From Pseudarthrobacter oxydans (lineage in GTDB: Bacteria > Actinomycetota > Actinomycetes > Actinomycetales > Micrococcaceae), in assembly GCF_013314975.1 (NCBI RefSeq), contig NZ_JABTYH010000015.1, forward strand, positions 1 to 64,000: 64,000 nucleotides of DNA, written 5' to 3'. This document shows, in pieces, positions 41,437 through 51,151 of the stretch. The translations under genes were made by a program, and so were the position numbers. The notes below the pieces were generated by a model that did not search any database, was not told the origin of the DNA, and worked only from the letters and a program-made list of their open reading frames with translations. Position 1 is the first letter of the stretch. The number at the start of each line of letters is the position of its first letter.

Positions 41437-43635
41437 ATGAAGTCGATGTCAGCTACCAACTTTCCTTCCGATAAAGCCGGCCGGCCCGGCGATGCCGTCC
41501 CGGACGGCGTTCCCCCCGAGCCGGCGGGCCCGGACACCACCCCTGGCGCCGTGGCTGCCAGTGAAACCCGGTCCAGTGCCATCATGGCCGCCGGGACGCT
41601 CGTGTCCCGGTTCCTGGGCTTTGGCAAGACCTGGATGCTGGGCACGGCCCTTGGCCTGGGCTCCACCGTCAACGACACCTTCATCAACGCGAACAACCTG
41701 CCCAACCTGATCTTCCTGCTCGTGGCGGGTGGGGTGTTCAATGCTGTCCTCGTTCCGCAGATCATCAAGGCAAGCAAGGCTCCGGACAGGGGAGCGGACT
41801 ACATCAGCCGGCTGCTGACGCTGGCTGTGCTGCTCCTGCTGGGCCTGACGGCGCTGGTGACGCTGGCGGCACCCTGGGTCATTGAGCTCACGACGCAGGG
41901 ATATACCCCGCAGCAGAAAGCGCTGGCCGTGGCCTTTGCTTTCTGGTGCCTGCCGCAGATCTTCTTCTACGGCCTCTACGCCCTCCTGACGCAGGTCCTG
42001 AACGCCAACGGAGCCTTTGGGCCCGCCATGTGGGCACCCATCCTTAACAACCTGGTGGCCATTGCCGGCCTGGGGATGTTCATCTGGATTTTCGGCGCCA
42101 ACGAGGTGAATCCGCACACCCTGGACAACTGGGGCGACACGCAAACCCTCCTGGTGGCCGGGTTCTCCACCATCGGCGTGGTCTCCCAAACAGCCATCCT
42201 GATGATCCCCGTGATGCGACTCAAGCTGGGGATCCGGCCGCGTTTCGGATGGCGGGGGGTGGGACTGGGCCAGGCAGCCAGGCTGAGCGTCTGGACCCTG
42301 CTGACCGCCGCCGTCGGCCAGCTCGCCTTCCTGTATGTCATGCGCATTGCCACCATTCCCGGCGCCGAACGCATCCGGCTGCAGCAGGCGGGGGACCCCG
42401 CTGCCTATATGCTGCCAGGAAACGCCGTGCTGGAGGTGGCCAGCCAGCTGTACCTGCTGCCGCACTCCATCATTGCCCTGTCCTTGGCCACGGTGCTGTT
42501 CAACCGGATGACGCGGGCCTCCCAGGACGGCAACCGCGACGAGCTGCGCGATGCCCTCTCGCACGGCCTGCGGACCATGGCGGTGGCAACCGTGTTCGGT
42601 GCTCTGGCGCTGTTTGCCCTGGCAGGTCCCTTGGGCATGTTCTTCTCGGGCGGGCTCCGCCAGGACGGCGTGATGCTGGCCCAGACGCTCACCATCCTGG
42701 CGCTGAGCACGCCGTTCATGAGCGCCAACTTCATGATGTCCCGGGTGTTTTACGCAAACGAGGACGCCAGGACACCCTTCTACGTCCAGCTGCTCCTGGC
42801 CGTTGTCTACGTGGCCGGGGCGTTCGCCATCCAATTCCTGCCCGTCACGCAGATCATCTACGCCATCGCGGTCCTCTACATGGTGGGCAACATCCTCTCC
42901 GTGGTCATCAGCGCCTGGTTCCTGCGGCGCCTCCTGGGTCACCTGGACGGGCCACGAATCGCCAACTCCTACATCCGCATGGGGTACGCAGCGCTTGGTT
43001 CGGCCATCGCCGGAGCCGGTGCCCTGTGGCTCCTGGGAAGCTACAGTCCGGACGGCTTTGCCTGGCGCGACAGGCTGACAGCCCTGATCACCGTCGTCGT
43101 GGTGGGTCCCATCATGCTGGTGGCCTACTTCTTCCTCCTCAAGTTGTTCCGGGTTTCCGAACTGCGCGACCTGCTCCGTCCCCTCCTCGGCCGGCTGGGG
43201 CGCGGCGGACCTGCCGCACCTCCGGCTGGAGGCGGGACCCCGCCGTCGGACTCTTCCCCCGGTTCCGGCCCAGATTCGCCGTCTGGTTCACCGTCCGGTT
43301 CGCCCTCCGGTGGACGCCAGCACCCGGAACGTGCCACCACATCCGTGGACACAGGCCTCATCCCAAGGATTTCCGGTGAGTTCGACGCCGTCTCCTTCAG
43401 GGCCGGGCCGGCCCCGGAACAGGAGGCGCCCGGGCGGGGGGGGCGGGGGAAGGAACCGCTCGACGGCGATGGCCCTCCAACGTCCGACGGCGACTACCTC
43501 CCCGGGGAGGACCAACCCAGCACGGCACGGGGTGGCTTCCTGCGGGAGCAGATCCCCCTTCCAGGGCGCCGCACCTTCCAGGGGAAGCCCGGCGAGAACC
43601 CCCATTTCAAGCCGAGGAAACCCCGGAAAAAGTGA
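41437..43635 (+). CDS. murJ: Lipid II flippase MurJ (MviN) with disordered C-terminal tail
   Basis: A 732-residue protein. About 14 membrane segments span residues 50-560: SAIMAAGTLVSRFLGFGKTWMLGTALGLG, then VNDTFINANNLPNLIFLLVAGGVFNAVLVPQI, the MurJ signature. It flips lipid-linked peptidoglycan precursor. The last 150 residues are Pro/Gly/Ser-rich (SPSGSPSGSPSGG...) and basic at the end (KPRKPRKK). Mycobacterial MviN carries a pseudokinase domain fused at this place. Here a separate gene with an N-lobe-like pseudokinase follows after 165 bases, so the function appears split. Confidence 0.93.
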   Translation: MKSMSATNFPSDKAGRPGDAVPDGVPPEPAGPDTTPGAVAASETRSSAIMAAGTLVSRFLGFGKTWMLGTALGLGSTVNDTFINANNLPNLIFLLVAGGVFNAVLVPQIIKASKAPDRGADYISRLLTLAVLLLLGLTALVTLAAPWVIELTTQGYTPQQKALAVAFAFWCLPQIFFYGLYALLTQVLNANGAFGPAMWAPILNNLVAIAGLGMFIWIFGANEVNPHTLDNWGDTQTLLVAGFSTIGVVSQTAILMIPVMRLKLGIRPRFGWRGVGLGQAARLSVWTLLTAAVGQLAFLYVMRIATIPGAERIRLQQAGDPAAYMLPGNAVLEVASQLYLLPHSIIALSLATVLFNRMTRASQDGNRDELRDALSHGLRTMAVATVFGALALFALAGPLGMFFSGGLRQDGVMLAQTLTILALSTPFMSANFMMSRVFYANEDARTPFYVQLLLAVVYVAGAFAIQFLPVTQIIYAIAVLYMVGNILSVVISAWFLRRLLGHLDGPRIANSYIRMGYAALGSAIAGAGALWLLGSYSPDGFAWRDRLTALITVVVVGPIMLVAYFFLLKLFRVSELRDLLRPLLGRLGRGGPAAPPAGGGTPPSDSSPGSGPDSPSGSPSGSPSGGRQHPERATTSVDTGLIPRISGEFDAVSFRAGPAPEQEAPGRGGRGKEPLDGDGPPTSDGDYLPGEDQPSTARGGFLREQIPLPGRRTFQGKPGENPHFKPRKPRKK

Positions 43636-43800
43636 CGTTCCCGCGGTTTCCGGCTGCCGTCGTCCAAGGTGGAAGGGACGCAATCGGCTAGGATCGGAAG
43701 GGTACAGGGGTAGTTGCATCCAGGGGTCAGGCGCCCGCCGGCTCCTGGACGGTGGTTGCATCATTCAAGCCGGCAATCCCGGACAGTCTAGGAGGAACAC

Positions 43801-45378
43801 GTGTCCAACCCGATCGATGTCGGATCAGTACTGGGCGGCCGCTATAAGGTCACTGCCACGGTATTGGCCTCGCACGACCACGATCTGGTGCTGGACGGTG
43901 TGGATCAGGTCCTGAACCGTCCCGTCAGCATACTGGTGGCCGGACCCGGCAACACCGAACAGGTTGCCCAGAGTGCCCGCGAAGTAGCCACCGGGGAACG
44001 TCCCGGCACCGTCCAGGTCCTGGACCTTGGCATGAGCGAGGCAGCCACCTACCTCATCACCAACCACACCTCCGCGGCGGATCTGCTGGACCTGGTGGTG
44101 GCCTCCAACCCTCCCTACGTGGAACCGTTTTTCACAGACACCCTGGGAAGCGAAATCTTTGGCCAGCCACGGTCGAACGAGCCGGAACCCTACGACGATG
44201 AAGACCATGTGGAAGCCGGCTACATCAACTACGGGGACAACCACCCCAGCCAGGTGGATCCCTACCGGGCAGCACCGGCCGTTCCGCCGAAGCCGCCGGT
44301 CCGTCCTGCTGCCGCGCCTTCCGCTGGACGCCCGTCCAACGGGGCCTCCGCTGGTGGCGGGGCAACAGCATCCGGTGGAGCCCTTGCTGCGGGAGGAGCC
44401 GCAGCTGCGGCCGCTGCCGCCGGCTCCGGAACCGACCGTTCTGCACGCCCGGAGGAGGAGCACCAGACCGCCTACACGCCGGCAGCAGGCCACACCCAAG
44501 GATCTCCCGGCTCACCTGCGGGTAAGCCCAAGGTTTCCCTGTGGTCCGATGACGATTACGCGCACGCTGAAGAGCATGCCCCGGTGGAATCGCCGGTCGA
44601 CGACGAACCAGAGGCCAAGAAGAAAAAATCCTCCGTTTTCGCACGGTCGGCCGCGCCCGCAGCTGCCGCCGGCGCAGCCGTCCCCGATCAGGGCGGTTAT
44701 GACGACGACGACCGTGACGAACCTGCCCGCGAGCCCCGCTCCATGCGCTGGCTGGTGGGTGGACTGCTGGCCGTGGTGCTCATTGCCGGCCTGGTATTTG
44801 CCGTCACCAACCTGGGCAGCCTGTTCTCCTCACAGCCCCAGGCAGTGCCCACGGCACCCGGGACAAACGGCAACGCTCCCGAAGCCACCTCGGCTCCGAC
44901 GCAGGAACCCACAACGGCACCGCCGGCAGCGCCACCGGCCATCGAGAGCATCACCAGGCAGGGCAACTTCGACTTTGCCGCCACCTTTGATGGCGACCTC
45001 GTCAGGGCGTACGACGGCAACGCCGCGAGCTTCTGGTCAGACATGGAGTTCGCTACCGAGAACTGGGGCGGATTGGCACCCCAGGGCGTGCCCCTGGTAG
45101 TGAAGCTCGAAAACCCGGCCCGGGTCTCCTCCATTACGCTTTCGCAGCTTGGTGGCTCCGGTGGCAACATCACCGTCTACACCAACGACCGTCCTTCACT
45201 GGATGGGGCTAAAGCGGTAGGGACCAACAGCTTCACCTCAACCGACCTGACCATGCCATTGGCGGAGCCGGTGGAGGCCGAGTATGTGATCGTCTCCATA
45301 AACTCCCTGCCGCGGCTGGCTGCTCCCAAAACCCGCTACGGATTCGGCATCCGGCTCGCGGAGATCAAGGTCCAGTAA
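43801..45378 (+). CDS. Membrane protein with truncated pseudokinase N-lobe and discoidin-like C-terminus
   Basis: A 525-residue protein with an excellent ribosome site (TAGGAGGA) before GTG 43801. Residues 1-105 resemble a Ser/Thr-kinase N-lobe (VGSVLGGRYKVTATVLASHDHDLVLDGV, VSILVAG, an alpha-C-like helix and YLITNHTSAADLLDLVV). It lacks the VAIK lysine, the catalytic loop and DFG. A long Ala/Pro/acidic linker, one membrane segment (LVGGLLAVVLIAGLVFAVTNLG, about 315-336) and an extracellular F5/8-type C (discoidin-like) domain follow (YDGNAASFWSD, VPLVVKLENPARVSSITLSQL). This equals the C-terminal half of mycobacterial MviN (Rv3910 type) as a separate gene. It probably regulates MurJ and binds cell-wall carbohydrate. 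Confidence 0.72.
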   Translation: MSNPIDVGSVLGGRYKVTATVLASHDHDLVLDGVDQVLNRPVSILVAGPGNTEQVAQSAREVATGERPGTVQVLDLGMSEAATYLITNHTSAADLLDLVVASNPPYVEPFFTDTLGSEIFGQPRSNEPEPYDDEDHVEAGYINYGDNHPSQVDPYRAAPAVPPKPPVRPAAAPSAGRPSNGASAGGGATASGGALAAGGAAAAAAAAGSGTDRSARPEEEHQTAYTPAAGHTQGSPGSPAGKPKVSLWSDDDYAHAEEHAPVESPVDDEPEAKKKKSSVFARSAAPAAAAGAAVPDQGGYDDDDRDEPAREPRSMRWLVGGLLAVVLIAGLVFAVTNLGSLFSSQPQAVPTAPGTNGNAPEATSAPTQEPTTAPPAAPPAIESITRQGNFDFAATFDGDLVRAYDGNAASFWSDMEFATENWGGLAPQGVPLVVKLENPARVSSITLSQLGGSGGNITVYTNDRPSLDGAKAVGTNSFTSTDLTMPLAEPVEAEYVIVSINSLPRLAAPKTRYGFGIRLAEIKVQ

Positions 45379-45633
45379 ACAGGCTCCTCCGGGCTGCAGC
45401 TTTCGTACCGGCTCTGGCCGTCATCAGCGCGGAAATCTGGACAAACCCTGCAGCAGGCGGCGTGCCCCTGCCGGGACGGTAACCTTGAAAGAGCGCCTAT
45501 GGTGACGGCGGCCTGCCGTGTACCGGTGGTCTACCATGTCCTGGCGCCGGAATAATCAGCAACACGCAGCAGTTGTGCCATGTGGCCGGCCTCCACGAGG
45601 GGCGCGTCAACCAAGGAAGAGGTTCACCGTTCA

Positions 45634-46590
45634 GTGACCATCGCAGAAAACACCGCGTCCGATGTACGTGATGTCATCATTGTCGGTTCAGGCCCGGCCG
45701 GTTACACGGCAGCTGTCTACACAGCACGTGCCAACCTGAAGCCGCTGATGCTTGCCGGCTCCGTCACTGCCGGCGGCGAACTCATGAACACCACAGACGT
45801 TGAGAACTATCCGGGCTTTCCGGAAGGGATCATGGGTCCAGACCTGATGGAGAACTTCGAGAAGCAGGCTGTCCGTTTTGGCACGGAGATCCAGTTCGAG
45901 GACGTTACAAGCCTTGAGCTTGAAGGGCCGGTAAAGACGGTCACCATCGCGACCGGTGAGAGCTTCAAGGCGAAGGCCGTCATCCTTTCCACCGGATCTG
46001 CCTACCGCGAATTGGGCCTGCCGAACGAAAAGCGTCTCTCCGGACACGGCGTTAGCTGGTGTGCAACCTGCGATGGTTTCTTTTTCAAAGATCAGGACAT
46101 TGCCGTGATCGGCGGTGGCGACTCCGCCATGGAGGAGGCCCTGTTCCTCACCAAGTTTGCCAGGACGGTCACGGTTGTGCACCGCCGGGACTCCCTCAAG
46201 GCTTCCAAGATCATGGCTGACCGTGCCCTGGCCCACGAGAAGATCAGCTTTGTCTGGAACAGCACTGTGGACGACGTCATCGGCGAGGACAAGGTCACCG
46301 GGCTGAAGATCAAGAACCTACTCGACGGCAGTGTTTCGGATCTCGCAGTAACAGGCGTGTTCGTTGCGATCGGCAACGACCCGAGGACCGAATTGGTCAA
46401 GGACATCCTGGACCTCACCCCTGAGGGCACCATCGCCGTCGAAGGACGCAGCTCGAGAACCAGCATTCCCGGAGTGTTTGCAGCCGGAGACGTGGTGGAC
46501 CCCACCTACCGCCAGGCGATCACCGCTTCCGGCTCCGGCTGTGTAGCGGCAATTGATGTTGAGCACTACCTCGCAGACTTGCCCGCGTAA
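45634..46590 (+). CDS. trxB: Thioredoxin reductase
   Basis: A 318-residue FAD/NADPH enzyme that reduces thioredoxin. FAD-binding [22 protein letters not shown], the redox-active WCATCDG, NADPH-binding [19 protein letters not shown] and C-terminal [27 protein letters not shown] are all present. The frame extends upstream to 45580. GTG 45634 ([13 protein letters not shown]) is the likely start because AAGGAAGAGG lies about 11 bases before it. It precedes trxA by 35 bases, so the two form an operon. Confidence 0.96.
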   Translation: MTIAENTASDVRDVIIVGSGPAGYTAAVYTARANLKPLMLAGSVTAGGELMNTTDVENYPGFPEGIMGPDLMENFEKQAVRFGTEIQFEDVTSLELEGPVKTVTIATGESFKAKAVILSTGSAYRELGLPNEKRLSGHGVSWCATCDGFFFKDQDIAVIGGGDSAMEEALFLTKFARTVTVVHRRDSLKASKIMADRALAHEKISFVWNSTVDDVIGEDKVTGLKIKNLLDGSVSDLAVTGVFVAIGNDPRTELVKDILDLTPEGTIAVEGRSSRTSIPGVFAAGDVVDPTYRQAITASGSGCVAAIDVEHYLADLPA

Positions 46591-46625
46591 TTACCGCCAC
46601 GATACCCGAAGAGAGAGATCAGGTT

Positions 46626-46952
46626 ATGAGCAACGCAAAAGACGTAACAGACGCAAGCTTCAGCACGGACGTATTGTCCTCCGACAAGCCGGTAATCGTT
46701 GATTTCTGGGCTGAATGGTGCGGCCCCTGCCGCAAGCTCGGTCCCATCCTGGATGAGATCTCGGTCGAGTACAGCGAAAAGGTGGATGTCGTGAAGGTGA
46801 ACGTGGACGATAACCCCGCCATCGCCGCAGAATACGGCATTACGTCGATCCCGGCCGTGTACCTCTTCCAGGGTGGAGAAGTGAAGAACACGGTCATCGG
46901 TGCCAAGCCGAAGCAGTTCTTCGAAAAAGAGTTTGCGGACGTCCTGTCCTGA
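46626..46952 (+). CDS. trxA: Thioredoxin
   Basis: A 108-residue thioredoxin with the active site WAEWCGPCRKLGPILDEI and the cis-proline region YGITSIPAVYLFQGGEV. It reduces disulfides in cytosolic proteins using electrons from TrxB, encoded immediately upstream. The length is normal. A strong intrinsic terminator follows at 46984-47019 and marks the end of coding sequence before a 4.2-kb gene-free region. Confidence 0.97.
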   Translation: MSNAKDVTDASFSTDVLSSDKPVIVDFWAEWCGPCRKLGPILDEISVEYSEKVDVVKVNVDDNPAIAAEYGITSIPAVYLFQGGEVKNTVIGAKPKQFFEKEFADVLS

Positions 46953-46983
46953 GCGTGCACCGGCTCGGATGAGTCGAGCTTGG

Positions 46984-47019
46984 AAAAGTGGCCACTGCAT
47001 ATGCGGTGGCCACTTTTTT
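46984..47019 (+). terminator. Intrinsic terminator after trxA
   Basis: GTGGCCAC (46988-46995) pairs with its complement at 47006-47013. The stem is extended by four A-T pairs, has a ten-base loop and is followed by six T residues. It is a classical Rho-independent terminator of the trxB-trxA operon, and read the other way (A-tract before the stem) it could also limit minus-strand transcription. Confidence 0.9.
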
Positions 47020-47118
47020 GTGTACGCGCGGCCTGGAAATCAATTTCTGCTCGTACTGTCCGTTTATCGTTGAGCAAAGATACCCACCTGTAGACCGGGC
47101 GGCTGGAGTAGTAGGCTC

Positions 47119-47132
47119 GTTTCACGTGAAAC
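47119..47132. promoter_or_regulatory. parS: parS site 1
   Basis: Perfect GTTTCACGTGAAAC palindrome, the ParB-binding centromere site. It lies about 100 bases after the trxA terminator and is the first of the array. Confidence 0.95.
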
Positions 47133-47538
47133 GCTTGCCTGCCCGGAGTTGCCTCCGTACCGCCAAAAGGCATGGGAGTCGAAAATACCTGGCCGAGGGC
47201 GTCCAATAGGGGCTCCAAAGTGCCACTATCTAGCTAGCCGGGACCGAAGACGTGCATCAGAAGCTATTTCAGCCAGGCGGCGTCTGCACGCTATCGTTTG
47301 CGTGCTCCAATCAATGAACAAGGACGCTCCACCGACCGTTTCAGCAATCTTAATGCTCCTAGATCTGAGGCAGAGTGCCAAACTAGCGCCAGGGGGAAGC
47401 GCCGCGGCGGGTGGAACTCTCAGAACGCGTGTCCCTACAGGGCACGTTGGAGGACGGTTCGAACATTCTGATGCAGACGCCTCAGGGGTTGACGGTGTAC
47501 CGGGCGGGGGGGTGCAGTGCCGGCATAGTGACCGAACC

Positions 47539-47552
47539 GTTTCACGTGAAAC
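47539..47552. promoter_or_regulatory. parS: parS site 2
   Basis: Perfect 14-base parS palindrome. Site 3 is only 61 bases further on; this is the closest pair in the array. Confidence 0.95.
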
Positions 47553-47599
47553 ACACGAGGATCACTGAGTTTTACGCGTACACGCTCCCACGTGGGGCG

Positions 47600-47613
47600 G
47601 TTTCACGTGAAAC
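47600..47613. promoter_or_regulatory. parS: parS site 3
   Basis: Perfect 14-base parS palindrome. A different palindrome around CACGTG (CCCACGTGGG) lies nearby at 47587-47596 and is not a parS site. Confidence 0.95.
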
Positions 47614-48331
47614 ATGGAGCGACGTTTCCCCCGGCATCAGCAGCCCCTAAGTTTTCCGCTCCAAAGGCTACCTTCACCCAAATTTCGTACTGAGTGGACT
47701 TTTCGCTGCAGGTCTCGCCCCTGAGCCGCCGTCGATAATGGCGCCCTGGCACAACATCCGTCCGGCCGCGCTCAGGTCTCCACGATACGGCCCGGCGCAG
47801 TCTGGGCCGGCCCAGCGTAGAAAACAAAATTCCCGACTTGTCGCAATCAAGCTCGGGTCCAGCAACAGCCTCACGCGGAGCGCCCTAGAAGGCGGCGGTC
47901 ATTCAGGACACTCGCACCAGTGGCGGAAACCAAGCAGGCCAACTGTAGCAATGTCTTGATTTCCCACTACGAACACACTCCCGGTGTAGGTGCAGCAGTG
48001 AGCACGGACCAGGATTCATCTAGTCATTGAATCCAAGCCCCGCCGATCGTTGTGCCCGAGGGATATCGTGCCCACCCCGATTTTCCGGGCTGTCCTGCTT
48101 CGGAAGGTCGGTGCACCCGAAGACCTATGAGAACGGCATACCTGCGTTCGCAGGCAACGCAAACTATCCAAGCGGCCAATCGTCAGAACATACTGATCAC
48201 ACGTTTGCGGAAGCGGGCGGTGACGCCTATGAGCCGACGACCAGGCTTGATGGCACCCTAATCTTGACCACGAGCCCTCCGTCGACAACACAATCCAAAG
48301 CTGGTCGCAAATGATGAGTACCCGGGACGCC

Positions 48332-48345
48332 GTTTCACGTGAAAC
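48332..48345. promoter_or_regulatory. parS: parS site 4
   Basis: Perfect 14-base parS palindrome, 732 bases after site 3 and about 70 bases before the DnaA-box-like ATATCCACA at 48411. Confidence 0.95.
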
Positions 48346-48410
48346 ATGCGCGGTTGCGTGGGCCATGCGGTTGTTAGGGCCTTATGTTGTACCGAAAACA
48401 AGAGGTGGAG

Positions 48411-48937
48411 ATATCCACACTGTTGTCCAGACAATAAAGCGGCCAATCGCGCATTGAACTGGGGGATACCCTAGCACTCGAGACATAGCGTGGACTGTAG
48501 CGCGGTACTCACGCACGCTTATGCCCACAGACCCTTCCTGCCGGTTCCTCTGCACCCAGTCCAGCTTTGAACACAGAGCATCAGGTACGGAATTGGTGGA
48601 GCTGACTCGTTCGCCTTCCACCGACAACGGCCCCCTGAACGAACTCATTGGCGGCAGACCTATGGCAGAACGATTGATATCCTCTAGCTACTTGCTCCAC
48701 GGCGGAAAGTACAAGAGCTGATCCATGGTTCGGCTGATGTCCGACGTCGTGATACGAGCTGACCGCTTCATGGATCAACAGGGCGGGGCTGTGGCTACAT
48801 AGTCCAAGGACCCAGAATGCTCAGAGCAAAGGGGAAGAAATAGGTATCCAGGAGAGGTCGTAAGGGCGTAGATCGGTGCTGGATATCCACAATCTTTTCC
48901 ACAGCCAGAGACCTCAATATTCACAGTGATATCCACA
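48411..48937 (+). promoter_or_regulatory. DnaA-box-like cluster A inside the parS field
   Basis: ATATCCACA occurs at 48411-48419, 48883-48891 and 48929-48937; TTTTCCACA at 48895-48903; ATATTCACA at 48917-48925. Each differs by one or two bases from the DnaA box TTATCCACA, and all point the same way. The last four start 12, 22 and 12 bases apart, close to one or two helical turns, as in DnaA-binding arrays. Confidence 0.55.
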
Positions 48938-49144
48938 GGCCTGGTTGCGCCACGTCAGCTCTGTCTCGGGTTGGCTGCTCGCGACCCACTCTCGATGCTG
49001 CGCATAACCTCATGCCTTAGCGTCCGACCACCTCGGTGATGGCTCATTGAAACGTCTCCAAAGGCCCGCCCGATCTGCACGAAAGTGCACTACTTAAGCT
49101 GATTTCCACTCAGTGTGATGTGCGGCTCCTTGCGGCGCCATCGT

Positions 49145-49158
49145 GTTTCACGTGAAAC
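49145..49158. promoter_or_regulatory. parS: parS site 5
   Basis: Perfect parS. It is the only copy that also matches the extended 16-base consensus TGTTTCACGTGAAACA (49144-49159), and it is followed about 110 bases later by the second DnaA-box-like cluster. Confidence 0.96.
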
Positions 49159-49265
49159 ACAGGGGCGCGCCGGCCTGCCGTACCTCAACAGGTGCCCAAA
49201 GGAAGAACGTACCGACTCCTCGGATCGTCGTTCTGCGTGCGCGAGGAGCCGGTCCTCCCGTCCGA

Positions 49266-49298
49266 TCATCCACAAAGTTATCCACAGCGTTTTCCACG
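49266..49298 (+). promoter_or_regulatory. DnaA-box-like cluster B (three boxes, 12-bp phase)
   Basis: TCATCCACA (49266-49274), the perfect DnaA box TTATCCACA (49278-49286) and TTTTCCACG (49290-49298) follow each other at exactly 12-base intervals in the same orientation. This is far from the oriC around dnaA (about 8 kb), so it may be a DnaA-titration or secondary binding locus. Confidence 0.6.
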
Positions 49299-49946
49299 GC
49301 CCATCGCTGCCCGGCCTGAGCCGCCTCACTCATAGCTCGTCACGCCCATTCGACCACGAGTGTCGACATTTGGCCCTACCCGACAGCACGTACAAACATT
49401 GACCGTCAAGGGGCGGCGCACGACGCCGATATGGAGGCAATCATTTTGCGACCAGGGCCATGAGCCGCAGACCACGGGGGAGTACGTCGACGGTATGCGC
49501 GTGAACCAAGCGCTTACCATCGACTGCCAGACTCCACGTGGGTCGTGGCGTTATACCTGCCGATGGACAGGCTTTAGACAATTCTCCCTAATCAGTTCGT
49601 TCGGCATATGTGCACCTCCGACGCTCTGATCGCCGGCACACGCCACATCCGCGGACATGAGATCGTGGAGATTAGCGGTGAGGGTCGTTCAGGTTCGGGT
49701 AACATTCAAGGCTGATCATCGACATGGAGGTCGTAAGATATATGACCTGTCGTTCTGCGGGTGAAGATGCCGGCGCGCTCATGCCCAGGGGAAAACGTCG
49801 GCCCATGTCTGTGTCATTATGACTGCTCAGTCGCAGCTGGACGTCTCTGGCGGTCGGCGGTCGTATTTTTGGTCCCAGTCGCAGGAGCCGGCCCGGAATA
49901 CGCCGCATTTTCAGTCCTTCGGCCCCAGCACTAGGTGGCGCTCACT

Positions 49947-49960
49947 GTTTCACGTGAAAC
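49947..49960. promoter_or_regulatory. parS: parS site 6
   Basis: Perfect 14-base parS palindrome, 802 bases after site 5, in sequence with no coding character. Confidence 0.95.
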
Positions 49961-50442
49961 GCATGGAACGGGATTCAAAGGCCCATGCTCGCATTTGATT
50001 GTTCTTCTGCATGCAACGGCCCGTGTTGGCAGGCCGTTGTGGTTCTGGGTATCGGCTTGTACGGGCCTTTCATGCAGAGGGGTAGCTGGCTCTGCGGCCC
50101 TACATCAGGACAACAGGGACCTTCTCTGGGGCCCTGGAGCCGAGGGAGACGGATCAGCCCTCGATCACGCGCTTATCTACAACATTGACGTCCGGACGGG
50201 CCGCCTGCAGCTCCTGCCAGTGCTGACGGAGCTGCTCCCAAGCCCCTCAAGTCCGAGGCATTACACAAAGTGCCTGAATGATGTGAAGGGCTCCTTCTCT
50301 CCTAGGTCAGACTTGGCACCGGTGATGCCAAATGCGGCGGTAGCGGAAATGACGACGAACACGGACATGCAAAGAAGAGCGTGCAGAAATTGAGAGCACC
50401 GAACTGATCAGCAGGCCGCTGAGCTGCAGCGCTGACATACCT

Positions 50443-50456
50443 GTTTCACGTGAAAC
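50443..50456. promoter_or_regulatory. parS: parS site 7
   Basis: Perfect 14-base parS palindrome, 496 bases after site 6. Confidence 0.95.
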
Positions 50457-50738
50457 GTAAAGGACATACGGCCTTCCTTGAATCTCGTATAGGTGTGGGG
50501 TTCGAGTACCTCTCATTGCCCAGGCTCAGAGCCCTGTTTCTAAGGGTTTCTTGGGGCGCAATTCGGGCCGCATCGGCTGCTGAACCTACTAGATGGAAAT
50601 TTAGACTGCGTCGCTCTACTTCCAGTGGGACTTACATCGAGGATAAGGAGGCGACATCAGGGAATAGCCACATATCCTCTTTGTGAATAGACTCAACGAA
50701 GTACGGCCGACTTGAACAGTACCAATCCTCGGGGCTGC

Positions 50739-50752
50739 GTTTCACGTGAAAC
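50739..50752. promoter_or_regulatory. parS: parS site 8
   Basis: Perfect 14-base parS palindrome, the last in the gene-free stretch, 400 bases before the 3' end of parB. Confidence 0.95.
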
Positions 50753-51151
50753 GTTACTGTCCTGTGCGTGGAACTTCAGCTTGAGAAGAGGACCTCCATG
50801 GGTGGGCGTTCCGAGGATTGGTTCCCCTAACCTGAACTGGCCGTTCAGTCTAAATCGGCGAACCAATCACGCCACCTCTCTGAAACCCTAGAATGGTACC
50901 CCAGCCGCGAGTCTCTCAGCCGTAGAACCTAGTGGCGGGACGGAGGCACAACCAAATCCTCGCAAGGCCGTGACACCGTATCAGCAGCTCTGTACAACTT
51001 CCCGTGCCCCTCGACCGATCCACAAGACTCGATGATGGGTCATAAGTTTGGGATGTGACGATCTTCCACCCTTATCGGCTCTCACGGGGAGGGCCCCGGA
51101 TACACGTAGGGCCCGATTCGGAGTGAACCCGGCCCTACTGAAATCGTCCTG

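Larger units (their letters stand above)
47020..51151. other. Gene-free parS/DnaA-box field between trxA and parB
   Basis: About 4.1 kb without a credible gene. Open frames here are short, mixed on both strands, lack ribosome sites and have no GC3 bias. The sequence is visibly less GC-rich than its neighbours. It carries eight perfect GTTTCACGTGAAAC sites and DnaA-box-like nonamers near 48411, 48883-48937 and 49266-49298, all in one orientation. No tRNA, insertion sequence or CRISPR array is visible. The stretch seems kept as a DNA-binding region next to parAB and oriC: a centromere-like zone for chromosome segregation, possibly combined with DnaA binding. Confidence 0.8.

Noticed and set aside
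47587-47596. CCCACGTGGG as a tenth parS site
   Set aside because: It shares only the central CACGTG; the flanks required by ParB (GTTT/AAAC) are absent.
50490-50515. tRNA T-loop-like sequence GGTTCGAGTACC in the gene desert
   Set aside because: No matching T-stem, anticodon or acceptor arms can be drawn around it.
46988-51000. Numerous 60-150-codon ORFs in the parS field
   Set aside because: They lie on both strands, overlap each other, lack ribosome sites and many merely read through parS as VSRET or FHVK.
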